Positions 53,161 through 62,034 of a stretch of 64,000 nucleotides of DNA are shown one piece after another. The notes beneath the pieces are model-generated. The model had not been told where the DNA came from. It saw only the letters and a list, made by a program, of their open reading frames with translations, and did not search any database. The DNA lies in the NCBI RefSeq assembly GCF_900163665.1, contig NZ_FUIA01000025.1:62001-126000 (forward strand), written 5' to 3'. The stretch is from Frigoribacterium sp. JB110. GTDB taxonomy: Bacteria > Actinomycetota > Actinomycetes > Actinomycetales > Microbacteriaceae. Each line of letters begins with the position of its first letter. Position 1 is the first letter of the stretch. The position numbers and the translations under genes are program-made.

Positions 53161-54969
53161 CTACTTCAGCAGCCCGGCGTCATCGAGCTCGGTCTGCAAC
53201 TCTCCGGGAAGCACCCACAGGCTGTAGTTGTAGTCCGGGTCGGCGTCGTATGCGCGCGCCCCGAAGGCGTCGGCTTCTGGCCAGTCCTCGCACGAGACGA
53301 CGAGGTCGGATTCGAATCGCTCGCCGACCCGACGATCGACGATCTCGACGACGCGTGGCGAGAGCCAGAAGGGGAGCCAGTTGATCGCATCCGATCTACC
53401 CGGTGCCCGGCAGGCGATATCGAAGTCGATCCGGGCACGGTCTGGGCCGAGCGCCACGGACTCGATTTGCTCGACCGCACCTGTGGTGTTTGCTGGGTAA
53501 GGTCGAGTCATATTCGGGTTCGCGAGGAGAGCGAGAGCGCATGAGAGGGCGAGCAGACAGGTGGCCAATGTCCGTGGACGGTTACGCAGCACGACGTACG
53601 CACCGAGACAGACGAACACAAACGTCGTTGCCCACACCCAGAATCGGGCATCGTTGGTGAACGTCGGCGTCAGCGGGAGAACGAATGGGGCATCGGGGAA
53701 CAGGAAGCGCCATGGAAGAATCGCCGGGTTCGACGCCGAGTACCAACCCCAGAGCGGAACGTTCCGAGCGACCCCCAGAACGACCGCGGCTGCCCCGGCT
53801 GCGAAGACGCCGACGGCGGTCGCGACCACGCTCCAACGAAGTCCGCGGACCAGTGCTGCGAGCGCGACGAGTACGACGATCGCCGCTACCGGGTCGATGT
53901 ACCGGGAGTAGGTCCACGCGTCCAGCCGCACCCACCCGACGACGCGCAGCAGGACGTCCGGTCGCGTCCACCAGATCGCACTGACCAGTACGGCCGACAG
54001 GATCATTCCGAACATGAAAGTACCGGTACCGAGCCGACGCTCGCGCAGTTCGCGTATCGTCCAGACGACCACGACCACGCTCCCGACCGCGAACAGCCCC
54101 GCGGTACCGACGACCTGCACCCAGGTCTGGTTGAGGAAGACCTTCAGAAAGATCGAAGCGTCGAAGTTGTCGAGCGTGTTCTGAAGAGTTGCGTCCTTGC
54201 CGTAACCGTTGAGCAACACACGCTCCGCAACGTATTGAGCGAAGCGATCGGCGGCCACATATGCGCAGAAGAGCAGCGCGAGACCGAGCAGGGCCAAGCG
54301 CCATCGCCGCAGGGCGAACCCGAGCAACCAGATCCCCGCCGTCGCCACCAGTGCGATCGTGCGCGGGTGTGTCACGTATGCCGCGCCGATCGCCGCGACG
54401 AACAGCACCACGCGCCACCACGACGGCCGTTGCCACAGCGCGAAGGCGGCGAGCACGACCCACGCGACGAAGAACGCGATCGCCTGCTCGCTGAGGGCAT
54501 ATTCGGCAAAGGCGCTCCGCGCGGGCAGAATCATCACGATCGAGGAGATCGTGATGCTCTGCGGCCAGGTCAACCTTAGGCGGCGGCCGAGCAGAGCCAG
54601 TGGCACGATCGTCGCGACGCCGATCACGTTGCTCACGGTGAGTGCGGCGGCGTACACCGTCGCGGCGTCGTGAGTGAACCACCAGATGGGCGCCAGGACG
54701 ACTGCCCAGCCCGGGTAGTAGCCGCTGCCGGCGAGTTGGGTCACGTTGTCGTCGCCGGAGATGAGACGGGCCATCTGCAACAGGTGGTTCTCGTCATAGC
54801 CGGTGCGCGGCGCGATCGCCGACTGCGCGATGTACCAGTACAGAATGATCGTGGCGACCGGGCCGACAACAGCCAGCACCCGCCAGACCCAGCTTCCGCG
54901 GCCCTCTGTCCGTTCGTGCGGCTCGCTCGCTTGACGCAGCGATGTCGGCATGACGATGGTCGTGGTCAA
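53161..54969 (-). CDS. large multi-pass membrane protein, GT-C-like
   Basis: The 602-residue protein has about 11-13 membrane helices spread over residues 35-480 and a C-terminal extracytoplasmic part of about 120 residues. An early loop contains G-Y-D-E-N-H-L-L, an Asp/Glu-bearing first external loop as in GT-C polyprenyl-sugar-dependent glycosyltransferases. No closer family is clear. I favour the TTG at 54969 because AGGAG lies 5 bases upstream. An ATG at 54951 and an upstream start at 54999 are alternatives. It runs against the neighbouring operon and is divergent from the second pyruvyl-transferase-like gene. Confidence 0.72.
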   Translation of the reverse strand: MTTTIVMPTSLRQASEPHERTEGRGSWVWRVLAVVGPVATIILYWYIAQSAIAPRTGYDENHLLQMARLISGDDNVTQLAGSGYYPGWAVVLAPIWWFTHDAATVYAAALTVSNVIGVATIVPLALLGRRLRLTWPQSITISSIVMILPARSAFAEYALSEQAIAFFVAWVVLAAFALWQRPSWWRVVLFVAAIGAAYVTHPRTIALVATAGIWLLGFALRRWRLALLGLALLFCAYVAADRFAQYVAERVLLNGYGKDATLQNTLDNFDASIFLKVFLNQTWVQVVGTAGLFAVGSVVVVVWTIRELRERRLGTGTFMFGMILSAVLVSAIWWTRPDVLLRVVGWVRLDAWTYSRYIDPVAAIVVLVALAALVRGLRWSVVATAVGVFAAGAAAVVLGVARNVPLWGWYSASNPAILPWRFLFPDAPFVLPLTPTFTNDARFWVWATTFVFVCLGAYVVLRNRPRTLATCLLALSCALALLANPNMTRPYPANTTGAVEQIESVALGPDRARIDFDIACRAPGRSDAINWLPFWLSPRVVEIVDRRVGERFESDLVVSCEDWPEADAFGARAYDADPDYNYSLWVLPGELQTELDDAGLLK

Positions 54970-55184
54970 GTGAACTCCTGCAGGGTGCGCGGCGACCAAA
55001 AGTGTAGCGTCTTAACTGTCGCACAGCGGTAGGGGACGCGCCCTGCGTGCAATGCGATGAAGAATTTCGGGATCGTGCGGCGATTCACGGTCTTCGCCGA
55101 ATCTCGATATCGTGGTTGCGCGTCGGATGCGGATCGGCGTGCGTCGGCGGGGAGACGGCAGTTCAACTAGTGAAGGGCCCTGGA

Positions 55185-56330
55185 ATGGCGCTGTTCCGAT
55201 CTCGTACCCGTACTGACCCCGCACCTCGCGTCGGTCGTACGCGGTACCTCGTCTCGACCTCCGGCCACCCCAATTACGGCGACGAACTGATCACCAGAGC
55301 CTGGCTCGATTTCTTGGCTGAGCGCGAACCTGAATCCGTGGTCTGGTTGGACTGCCCGCATCCGGGTCGTTCGGCACATCTGTTCGCCGACACCCATCCA
55401 AACCTGCGCACCACCAGCACGCTCTGGGAGCTCGCCATGGGCAGCGAGACGCACGATCCGGTGGCCGATGCCGCCAGGATCGCGCGACTGGTGCGCGACC
55501 TCGGGTCGCCTCGCTTCGACGAGGGACTGTTGACGCTGCGTGGTGCAGACTCCCTCCACCTTCTCGGCGGCGGATACGTCAACTCGATGTGGCACGACAA
55601 CCTGGGCCTCGTCTCCGCTGCGGCCGAGATCCGTCGTGCCTTCGATGTGCCGGTCTTCGCGACCGGGCAGGGGCTGATGCCGCTCGACGACGCCCACAGG
55701 GGCTGGCTGACTGACCAGTTCGCGACCTTCTCTCACGTCGAGGCGCGTGACGAACCCAGCGCCGAGATCACGAAGACGCATCGGGAGAACGACGATGCCT
55801 TCCTCGCGCTCGCACTGCCGCGGCCGGTGTTCGCAGAAGACGACGCACCGGAACGGATGGTGTTGGTGCAGGGCGATCTGCTCGCCTGGAGCGATGAGGA
55901 GGCGACCGAGTCGATCCGCAGCTTCGCCGGCGCCAGCGGCGCCGCCGAGGTGGGTTTCGCCGAGGCGATTCCGCCGGACGACCTGCGTTACGCGAATCTG
56001 ATGCCCGACGCTCGTGCCTATTCATTCGGGCAGCTCTGGCATGACGGTCTGCCGGCGCGTGCCGGACAGCGCTGGCTGACGACGCGGTTCCATGCGCATC
56101 TGCTCGCTGCGGCCGCGGGGGCGGCGGGCACCGTCATCGCCGGACAGCCCGGGTACTACGACGTGAAGCACGCGTCGCTGCTGGAGCTCGGCACGGGCTG
56201 GAACGTGGTTCCTGCCGGAACCGACCTGTCTTCGCCGGAGGCGAGGCCGACGGTCGACCCTGCTTTCCCGAAGAAGGTCAAGCAGCTCGCCGCGCGGAAG
56301 AAGGCCCTGGCCGACCGACTCTACGAGTGA
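55185..56330 (+). CDS. polysaccharide pyruvyl transferase family protein 2
   Basis: The 381-residue protein is a second, divergent member of the PS_pyruv_trans family: S-G-H-P-N-Y-G-D-E-L near the start, L-L-G-G-G-Y-V-N-S in the middle, and T-R-F-H-A-H-L-L-A near residue 300 as the conserved histidine motif. Lengths and intervals differ from protein 1, so it probably acts on another acceptor. The ATG at 55185 has GAAGG upstream. A repeat copy begins 13 bases after its stop. Confidence 0.78.
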   Translation: MALFRSRTRTDPAPRVGRTRYLVSTSGHPNYGDELITRAWLDFLAEREPESVVWLDCPHPGRSAHLFADTHPNLRTTSTLWELAMGSETHDPVADAARIARLVRDLGSPRFDEGLLTLRGADSLHLLGGGYVNSMWHDNLGLVSAAAEIRRAFDVPVFATGQGLMPLDDAHRGWLTDQFATFSHVEARDEPSAEITKTHRENDDAFLALALPRPVFAEDDAPERMVLVQGDLLAWSDEEATESIRSFAGASGAAEVGFAEAIPPDDLRYANLMPDARAYSFGQLWHDGLPARAGQRWLTTRFHAHLLAAAAGAAGTVIAGQPGYYDVKHASLLELGTGWNVVPAGTDLSSPEARPTVDPAFPKKVKQLAARKKALADRLYE

Positions 56331-56342
56331 GTCGCTGAGGCC

Positions 56343-56464
56343 GAGGTCGAGGTCGCCTTCCCGTAGTCCGCGCCGAGCCAGGGCGCTGAGCTGCGGCATA
56401 GTCGCCCGTTCGCGGCACAATCGACCCCAGAACGCCGCGGCTCGAGGATCATGCCGCGGCTGGG
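56343..56464 (+). repeat. direct repeat copy B
   Basis: This is the second copy of the repeat at 48512-48638. It starts GAGGTCGAGGTCGCCTTC and reads, in frame, E-V-E-V-A-F-P then stop, nearly the same as the C-terminal codons of ridA although no ridA body is present. The terminal inverted repeat is also kept: GAGCTGCGGCATAGT (56388-56402) against ATCATGCCGCGGCTG (56448-56462). Confidence 0.82.
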
Positions 56465-56538
56465 CGCGCGCGATGCCGAGGCGCGACGTGCCCGGCTCCT
56501 GATCATCCGGAGCCGTCACGGCATCCGGCACCGACGCG

Positions 56539-56573
56539 AGAGGGCGGCCCCGGATCATCCGGGGCCGCCCTCT
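56539..56573 (-). terminator. terminator after acs
   Basis: A perfect 16-bp stem (56539-56554 with 56558-56573) with a 3-base loop lies just after the acs stop on the minus strand. It may also stop read-through from the glycan cluster. Confidence 0.78.
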
Positions 56574-56582
56574 GCCGCCGTG

Positions 56583-58553
56583 CTACTTGACCTGCGCGCT
56601 GATGATGCTCATCACCGAGGTGTCGGCCAGGGTCTGCGTGTCGCCGACCTCGCGGCCCTCTGCGACGTCGCGCAGCAGGCGCCGCATGATCTTGCCAGAG
56701 CGGGTCTTCGGCAGCTCGCCGACGATGTAGACGTCGCGCGGGCGGGCGATCGGGCCGATCTGCGTACCGACCCACGTGCGCAGCTCATCCGCGAGTCCCG
56801 CCGCGGAATGGTCGCGCAGGAAGCTCTCCTTGAGGATCACGAAGGCCACCACCGCCTGGCCGGTCGTCTCATCGCTGGCACCGACCACCGCAGCCTCCGC
56901 CGTCGCCTCGTGGGCGACGAGGCTCGATTCGATCTCGGCGGTCGAGAGGCGGTGGCCAGACACGTTCATGACGTCGTCGACGCGGCCGAGCAGCCACACG
57001 TCACCATCCTCGTCGAGGCGCGCGCCGTCACCGGCGAAGTAGTAGCCCTTGTCCTGGAACATGCGCCAGTAGGTGTCGACGAAGCGATCCGGGTCGCCCC
57101 AGATGCCGCGCAGCATGCTCGGCCACGGCTCGGTGACCACCAGCAGGCCGCCGTTGCCGTTGTCGACCGACTCGCCCTGCTCATCGACGACGGTCGACGC
57201 GATGCCGGGGAGCGCGACCTGCGCGGAACCCGGCTTGGTCTCCGTGACGCCCGGCAACGGCGAGATCATGATCGCGCCGGTCTCCGTCTGCCACCACGTG
57301 TCGACGATCGGGGCGGTGCCGGCGCCGACGACGTCGCGGTACCACATCCACGCCTCGGGGTTGATGGGCTCGCCCACCGACCCGAGCACCCTCAGGCTCG
57401 ACAGATCGCGGCCCTGAGGAATCTCGCGCCCCTGCTTCATGAAGCCCCGGATGGCGGTGGGCGCCGTGTAGAAGATGGACACGCGGTACTTCTCGATGAG
57501 ATCCCACCAGCGGCCCGGCTCGGGGAACTCGGGGGTGCCCTCGTACAGCACCTGCGTGGCGCCGTTGGCGAGCGGCCCGTAGAGCGCGTAGGTGTGGCCG
57601 GTGATCCAGCCGATATCGGCGGTGCACCAGTACACGTCGGTCTCCGGATGCAGGTCGAAGACGTTGCGGTGCGTGAACGCGGCCTGGGTGAGATAGCCGC
57701 CTGAGGTGTGCAGGATGCCCTTCGGATTTCCGGTGGTTCCTGAGGTGTACAGGATGAACAGCGGCGTCTCCGAGGAGAAGGCGCGGGCCTCATGCTCGCC
57801 CGATGCCTGCGGCACGACGTCGTGGTACCAGATGTCGCGCCCGTCGACCCAGTCGACTTCGTTCTCGCCGCGGCGCACGACGAGCACATGCTCGACCGTC
57901 GCCTGCTCACCGGAACCGTCGCGGTCGGAGAGCGCCTGGTCGACCGCTGGCTTGAGCGAGGAGACCTTGCCCTTGCGCCAGCCGCCGTCGGCTGTGACGA
58001 CGAGTTTCGCTCCTGCGTCGTCGATGCGGGCGCGAAGGCTGTCGGCGCTGAAGCCGCCGAACACGACGGAGTGGATCGCGCCGACGCGGGCGACGGCGAG
58101 CATCGCGGCGACGGCCTCGGGGATCATCGGCATGTAGATCGCGACGCGGTCGCCCTCGCCGACACCCAGATCGGCGAGCACGTTCGCCAGCCGCTTCACC
58201 TCGTCGGTGAGATCCGCGTACGTGAGGGTGCGGGTGTCGCCCGGCTCGCCCTCGAAGTGGAATGCGACGCGGTCGCCGCGGCCCGCTTCCACATGGCGGT
58301 CGAGGCAGTTGTATGCGACGTTCAGCTCGCCATCGGCGAACCAGCGCGCGAACGGCGGGTTCGACCAGTCGAGCACCTCGGTGAACGGCTTCTGCCAGGT
58401 GATGATCTCGCGCGACTGCTCCGCCCAGAACGCCTCACGGTCGGCGTTCGCCCGGTCGTACAGCTCTGGCTGTGCGATCGCGTTCGCGGCGAACTCCGCA
58501 CTCGGCGGAAAGACACGGTTCTCGTTCAGAAGGTGGTCGATCTGACTGCTCAT
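56583..58553 (-). CDS. acs: acetyl-coenzyme A synthetase
   Basis: The 656-residue enzyme activates acetate to acetyl-CoA through acetyl-AMP. The ATP-binding P-loop-like Y-T-S-G-T-T-G-N-P-K-G is intact, as are the W-C-T-A-D-I-G-W-I-T-G-H segment, W-W-Q-T-E-T-G and Y-x-F-A-G-D-G-A. The C-terminal lysine that is acetylated to inactivate Acs lies in the T-R-S-G-K-I-M-R-R motif. Length is normal. The ATG at 58553 has a GAAGGAG ribosome-binding site. Confidence 0.97.
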   Translation of the reverse strand: MSSQIDHLLNENRVFPPSAEFAANAIAQPELYDRANADREAFWAEQSREIITWQKPFTEVLDWSNPPFARWFADGELNVAYNCLDRHVEAGRGDRVAFHFEGEPGDTRTLTYADLTDEVKRLANVLADLGVGEGDRVAIYMPMIPEAVAAMLAVARVGAIHSVVFGGFSADSLRARIDDAGAKLVVTADGGWRKGKVSSLKPAVDQALSDRDGSGEQATVEHVLVVRRGENEVDWVDGRDIWYHDVVPQASGEHEARAFSSETPLFILYTSGTTGNPKGILHTSGGYLTQAAFTHRNVFDLHPETDVYWCTADIGWITGHTYALYGPLANGATQVLYEGTPEFPEPGRWWDLIEKYRVSIFYTAPTAIRGFMKQGREIPQGRDLSSLRVLGSVGEPINPEAWMWYRDVVGAGTAPIVDTWWQTETGAIMISPLPGVTETKPGSAQVALPGIASTVVDEQGESVDNGNGGLLVVTEPWPSMLRGIWGDPDRFVDTYWRMFQDKGYYFAGDGARLDEDGDVWLLGRVDDVMNVSGHRLSTAEIESSLVAHEATAEAAVVGASDETTGQAVVAFVILKESFLRDHSAAGLADELRTWVGTQIGPIARPRDVYIVGELPKTRSGKIMRRLLRDVAEGREVGDTQTLADTSVMSIISAQVK

Positions 58554-58658
58554 GTAGCGCGCTCCTTCGCGGGCCCGGTGCATCCGGATGTCGGTGCGTG
58601 CGCAATCGCACGGTGTGGGTACTCATCGAATCTATGCCCGCAGGCGGGGTCGTTTCCA

Positions 58659-58677
58659 CCCCCGAAAGACGGGGGTC
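58659..58677. repeat. short hairpin between acs and tadA
   Basis: ACCCCCG (58659-58665) pairs with CGGGGGT (58671-58677) around AAAGA. It lies in the 224-base divergent control region of acs and the tad genes and could be an operator or leader hairpin. Confidence 0.35.
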
Positions 58678-58777
58678 CGGTCGATCGTGTCGCTCACAGG
58701 GGCGTGCCGTCGGCGTGTCGTCGGATCGGCCTGTGGACAGCGGCCCGCGTCTGCCCGGTCGTTCATAGCGTCGGAGC

Positions 58778-59809
58778 ATGAGCCAACCGTTCGTCGTGCA
58801 GCCGCGGCAGGGTCGAGAACCCGTCGAGCCGCCTGCGCGAGTGCGCACCGGTGAGCCCCGCGCCGTGATCGAGATGCCGAAGGACGTCTTCGGGCCGCTT
58901 GCCCCATTTCTCTCCGCGCCTGGTGTGTCCGATGCCTTCGTCAACGGTGCCAGCGGCCTGTACGTCGACCGCGGCTCGGGTGCGGAGCGTGCCGTCGGAT
59001 GGCGAGCCTCGGAGCGCGAGGTGCGCGATCTGGCCGTGCGGCTGATCGCACGGGGCGGCCGGCACATCGACGACGCGACGCCGTGCGTCGACGTGCGGCT
59101 TCCCGGCGGCGTACGCGTGCACGCGGTGCTGCCGCCGGTGGCGAAGGGCGGCACGGCGCTCTCCATCCGGATTCCGACTGTGTCAGGAGCCGACCTCGTC
59201 GAGCTCGCTGACGGAGGAACCTTCGACGAGACCGTGAAGGTGTGGCTGGTGCGGATGATCGATGCGCGCGAGAACGTGCTCGTCACGGGCGCGACCGGCT
59301 CTGGCAAGACGACGCTGCTCGGCGCGCTGCTGGCGCATGTGCCGCATTCGGAGCGGATCGTGACGATCGAAGACGTCGCGGAGCTGCGTGTGCCGCACCC
59401 CCATCACGTGGCGCTGGAGGCCAGGCAGCCGAACCTCGAGGGGGCGGGAGGCGTCGGGCTGCCCCGGCTCGTGCGCGAGTCGCTGCGGATGCGGCCCGAC
59501 CGGATCGTCGTCGGCGAGTGCCGCGGTGAAGAGGTGCGCGAACTGCTGACCGCGCTGAACACCGGGCACGACGGGGGAGCGGGAACCCTGCACGCGAGCG
59601 GCCTGGCTGACGTGCCGGCACGGCTCGAGGCACTCGGCGCACTCGCCGGCATGGACGACCACGCCGTCGCCCGCCAGGTCACCAGCGCGATCTCGTGGGT
59701 GCTGCACCTGGAGCGCGACGGCGGCGGTCGCAGGCATCTGGCGAGCGTCGGCCGCTTCGGCGCGGCCGGAGGGCGGCTCACGATCGAGGAGGTGCGGCCA
59801 TGGACGTGA
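58778..59809 (+). CDS. tadA: TadA/CpaF-type secretion ATPase
   Basis: The 343-residue ATPase powers assembly of Flp/tad-type pili or secretion. Walker A is G-A-T-G-S-G-K-T-T (171-179). The Asp-box T-I-E-D-V-A-E-L, Walker B-like R-P-D-R-I-V-V-G-E-C-R-G-E-E and the His-box H-D-G-G-A-G-T-L-H-A follow. It is the short actinobacterial form. It overlaps the next gene by 10 bases. The same gene set (ATPase, membrane component, DUF4244, TadE-like, TadE-like) is known from actinobacteria as the Rv3659c-Rv3654c region. Confidence 0.92.
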   Translation: MSQPFVVQPRQGREPVEPPARVRTGEPRAVIEMPKDVFGPLAPFLSAPGVSDAFVNGASGLYVDRGSGAERAVGWRASEREVRDLAVRLIARGGRHIDDATPCVDVRLPGGVRVHAVLPPVAKGGTALSIRIPTVSGADLVELADGGTFDETVKVWLVRMIDARENVLVTGATGSGKTTLLGALLAHVPHSERIVTIEDVAELRVPHPHHVALEARQPNLEGAGGVGLPRLVRESLRMRPDRIVVGECRGEEVRELLTALNTGHDGGAGTLHASGLADVPARLEALGALAGMDDHAVARQVTSAISWVLHLERDGGGRRHLASVGRFGAAGGRLTIEEVRPWT

Positions 59810-61023
59810 ACAGGGCGCGGCGCGGGCGCCGGCATGGTCGGTCGCGCACGTCGTCAGAGAGATCGTCAGCACCCGGCTCGAGCGAGGACCGAGCAGCCGG
59901 TGATGAGGAGCGCGGTGCCGCACCGGGCGGTCGTCCCCGGCGAGGCGGGCGCATCCGGTCCGCCCGGCGCAACCGCACCGGCGGGGGAGAAGGGCGAAGG
60001 AACGACGGTGCAGACGGGAGGTCGCGCGAGGCCGGCACTGCTCGTGACGTGCCGGGCAGCGTGCTGCGGCTGTCGGCGCTGCTGGAGGCCGGTGCGGTGC
60101 CGCACGCCGCGTGGCGCCACCTGGCAGAGTCGGGAGACGCCGCGGCGCAGCGGATCGCCGACCGCACCGATCGGGGAGCCGCCGTCGCAGAGGCGATCGG
60201 CGGCGAGGCCGTCGCCCCGGTGCGACGACGATGGGGCAGACGCGCAGCCGCCGAGCGCGACAGGGCCGCGGCGTGGCGCGACATCGCCGCCGCGTGGGAG
60301 ATCGCCGCCACAGTAGGCGCCCCGCTCGCCGAGTCTCTGCGCGGAATGTCGCGCGCGCTGCGTGATGCGCAGGAGACGCTCGACGACGTGCGCGTCGCGA
60401 TGGCCGAGCCGACGCAAACGGCTCGCCTGATGAGCGTGCTGCCGTTCGTGGGGGTGATCATCGCCCTCGCGCTCGGCTTCGACATGATCGGCGTGCTCAC
60501 CACACCGGGTGCGGGGCTGGCGTGCCTGGTCGCGGGGCTCGCGATGATCGCAGGCGGTCGGCTGTGGACGTCCGGTCTCATCCGCGCCGCCAGACCGACG
60601 CCGGGAACGCCGGGGCTGCACGCAGAGCTCACCGCCATCGCCCTCGGCGGCGGGGTGTCGCTCGACCGAGCCCGCGCCCTGGTCGCGGGGGCGACCGGTG
60701 CGGGGGCGCACGCTTCGTCGGCGCATTCCGAGGCGTCGGCTGACGCAGGATCCGCGACGCACGGCGGGGCCTCGGCGGACGACGAGGTGGAGCGCGTGCT
60801 CGACCTGTCGCGCCGCGCGGGGATTCCCGCGATCGACCTGCTGCGCGCGACGGCTGAGCAGCAGCGCAGCACCGCGCGGACCGACGGGCGGGTGCGCGCG
60901 GCTCGTCTCGGCACCCGCCTGCTGCTGCCGCTCGGTGCGTGCACGCTGCCCGCGTTCCTCTGCCTCGGCGTCGTGCCGATGCTCCTCGCCGTACTGCAGA
61001 CCACCTCTCTTCCCGACCTGTGA
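59800..61023 (+). CDS. type II secretion F-domain membrane protein (TadB/TadC-like)
   Basis: The 407-residue protein has a T2SSF-type domain with membrane helices at about 210-250 and 375-405. It has an upstream cytoplasmic helical region (about 88-200) and a second one with a His/Ser/Ala-rich low-complexity insert (about 305-330). The first 85 residues are almost only R, G, S, D and E and look disordered, which makes the N-terminus suspicious. However, GAGGAGGT lies 6 bases before the ATG at 59800. It is the membrane platform partner of TadA. One protein seems to take the place of separate TadB and TadC. Confidence 0.78.
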   Translation: MDVNRARRGRRHGRSRTSSERSSAPGSSEDRAAGDEERGAAPGGRPRRGGRIRSARRNRTGGGEGRRNDGADGRSREAGTARDVPGSVLRLSALLEAGAVPHAAWRHLAESGDAAAQRIADRTDRGAAVAEAIGGEAVAPVRRRWGRRAAAERDRAAAWRDIAAAWEIAATVGAPLAESLRGMSRALRDAQETLDDVRVAMAEPTQTARLMSVLPFVGVIIALALGFDMIGVLTTPGAGLACLVAGLAMIAGGRLWTSGLIRAARPTPGTPGLHAELTAIALGGGVSLDRARALVAGATGAGAHASSAHSEASADAGSATHGGASADDEVERVLDLSRRAGIPAIDLLRATAEQQRSTARTDGRVRAARLGTRLLLPLGACTLPAFLCLGVVPMLLAVLQTTSLPDL

Positions 61024-61097
61024 CGTCCGGGATCGCATGTCCACCCCGCGACTGGTTTCTACGGCCGGCCGCATCACCAGAGAAGAAGGAGAACACC

Positions 61098-61271
61098 ATG
61101 AACACCGCAACCGAACTGCTCCGCGATGAAGAAGGAGCCTCGACCGCTGAGTACGCGATCGTGACGCTCGCTGCCGTTGCGTTCGCCGGGCTGCTCGTCG
61201 CCGTGCTGAGATCCGACGGCGTGCGCAGCATGCTCAGCGACATCATCGAACGCGCGCTGAGCTCGGCATGA
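61098..61271 (+). CDS. DUF4244 Flp-pilin-like protein
   Basis: The 57-residue protein has a charged leader ending at Gly13, then A-S-T-A-E-Y (Glu18), then a hydrophobic helix (about 20-37). This is the prepilin pattern with Glu at position +5 after the cleavage glycine, so it is probably the structural pilin of the tad system. The ATG at 61098 has AGAAGGAG upstream. It overlaps the TadE-like gene by 4 bases. No prepilin peptidase gene is in the window. Confidence 0.85.
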   Translation: MNTATELLRDEEGASTAEYAIVTLAAVAFAGLLVAVLRSDGVRSMLSDIIERALSSA

Positions 61272-61720
61272 TGCGGTCGCGTCGTCGGGCGCTCGAGCTG
61301 CCCGTCGGCGGTGCCCACGGGTGCCCCAGCGCCGCGTCGGGCGGGGCCCCTCGCGACTTGCGACGCCGCGGCGCCATGGCGCGGGCCGGAGTCGTCGGCG
61401 ACCAGCGCGGGTCGGTGACGGCGGAGCTCGCTGTCGCCCTCCCCGCGGTCGTCGTGGTCGTCACGCTCGCCGTGGGTGCGCTGACCTGCGCAGCTGCGCA
61501 GGTGCGGCTGCAGGACGGTGCCGCCGATGCGGCCAGGCTCGTCGCCCGCGGGGACGAGGCCCGCGCAGACGGCGTCGTGGCCGGCGCCGTCGACGGTGCG
61601 ACCCACAGCGTCGCGCGCTCGGGTGACCTGGTGTGCGTCACAGCGCTCGCCGACGCGCAGTTCGGTCCGGTGAGCGTGCCGCTCACCGCGCGCAGCTGCG
61701 CCCTCGACGGGGGACTGTGA
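61268..61720 (+). CDS. TadE-like minor pilin protein
   Basis: The 150-residue protein has a basic N-terminal stretch, the TadE-type D-Q-R-G-S-V-T-A-E-L-A-V-A-L-P segment (about 45-59) leading into a membrane helix (to about 78), and a small extracytoplasmic domain with two cysteines. TadE-like proteins are minor pilins processed like Flp. In-frame alternative starts exist nearer the helix (Met37), which would give a more usual leader. I report the first ATG because it overlaps the DUF4244 stop (ATGATG). Confidence 0.8.
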   Translation: MMRSRRRALELPVGGAHGCPSAASGGAPRDLRRRGAMARAGVVGDQRGSVTAELAVALPAVVVVVTLAVGALTCAAAQVRLQDGAADAARLVARGDEARADGVVAGAVDGATHSVARSGDLVCVTALADAQFGPVSVPLTARSCALDGGL

Positions 61721-62034
61721 TGAGCGGCTCCGTGATGGCGGCCGGCGTGCTGGGCGGCGCCGTCGTGCTCACGCTCGGCCTCGTGGCCGTCGGCGGGGCC
61801 GCGGCCGAGAGCCAGCGCGCTGCCGGCATCGCCGACGCGGCAGCGCTCGCCGCAGCCGATGCCGCCAGCGGCGCGATCGTCGGAGAACCGTGCGCCAGGG
61901 CGGCCGAAGTCGCCGCAGCGCAGGGCGCGAGCGTCTCCTCGTGCTCCCTCGACGACCTGATCGCGACCGTGTCCGTCTCCTGGCACTATGCTGGGGTCCC
62001 TGCACTGGCCGTTTCCCGCGCCGGTCCTCCGTGA
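61720..62034 (+). CDS. Rv3654c-type TadE-like protein
   Basis: The 104-residue protein starts with a membrane helix (about 5-28), followed by an Ala-rich helix with A-A-G-I-A-D-A-A-A-L-A-A-A-D (about 35-48) and two cysteines. This matches the small TadE-like proteins that close the actinobacterial tad cluster (Rv3654c in M. tuberculosis). The ATG overlaps the preceding stop (TGATG). A GTG three bases earlier is also possible. Confidence 0.8.
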   Translation: MSGSVMAAGVLGGAVVLTLGLVAVGGAAAESQRAAGIADAAALAAADAASGAIVGEPCARAAEVAAAQGASVSSCSLDDLIATVSVSWHYAGVPALAVSRAGPP

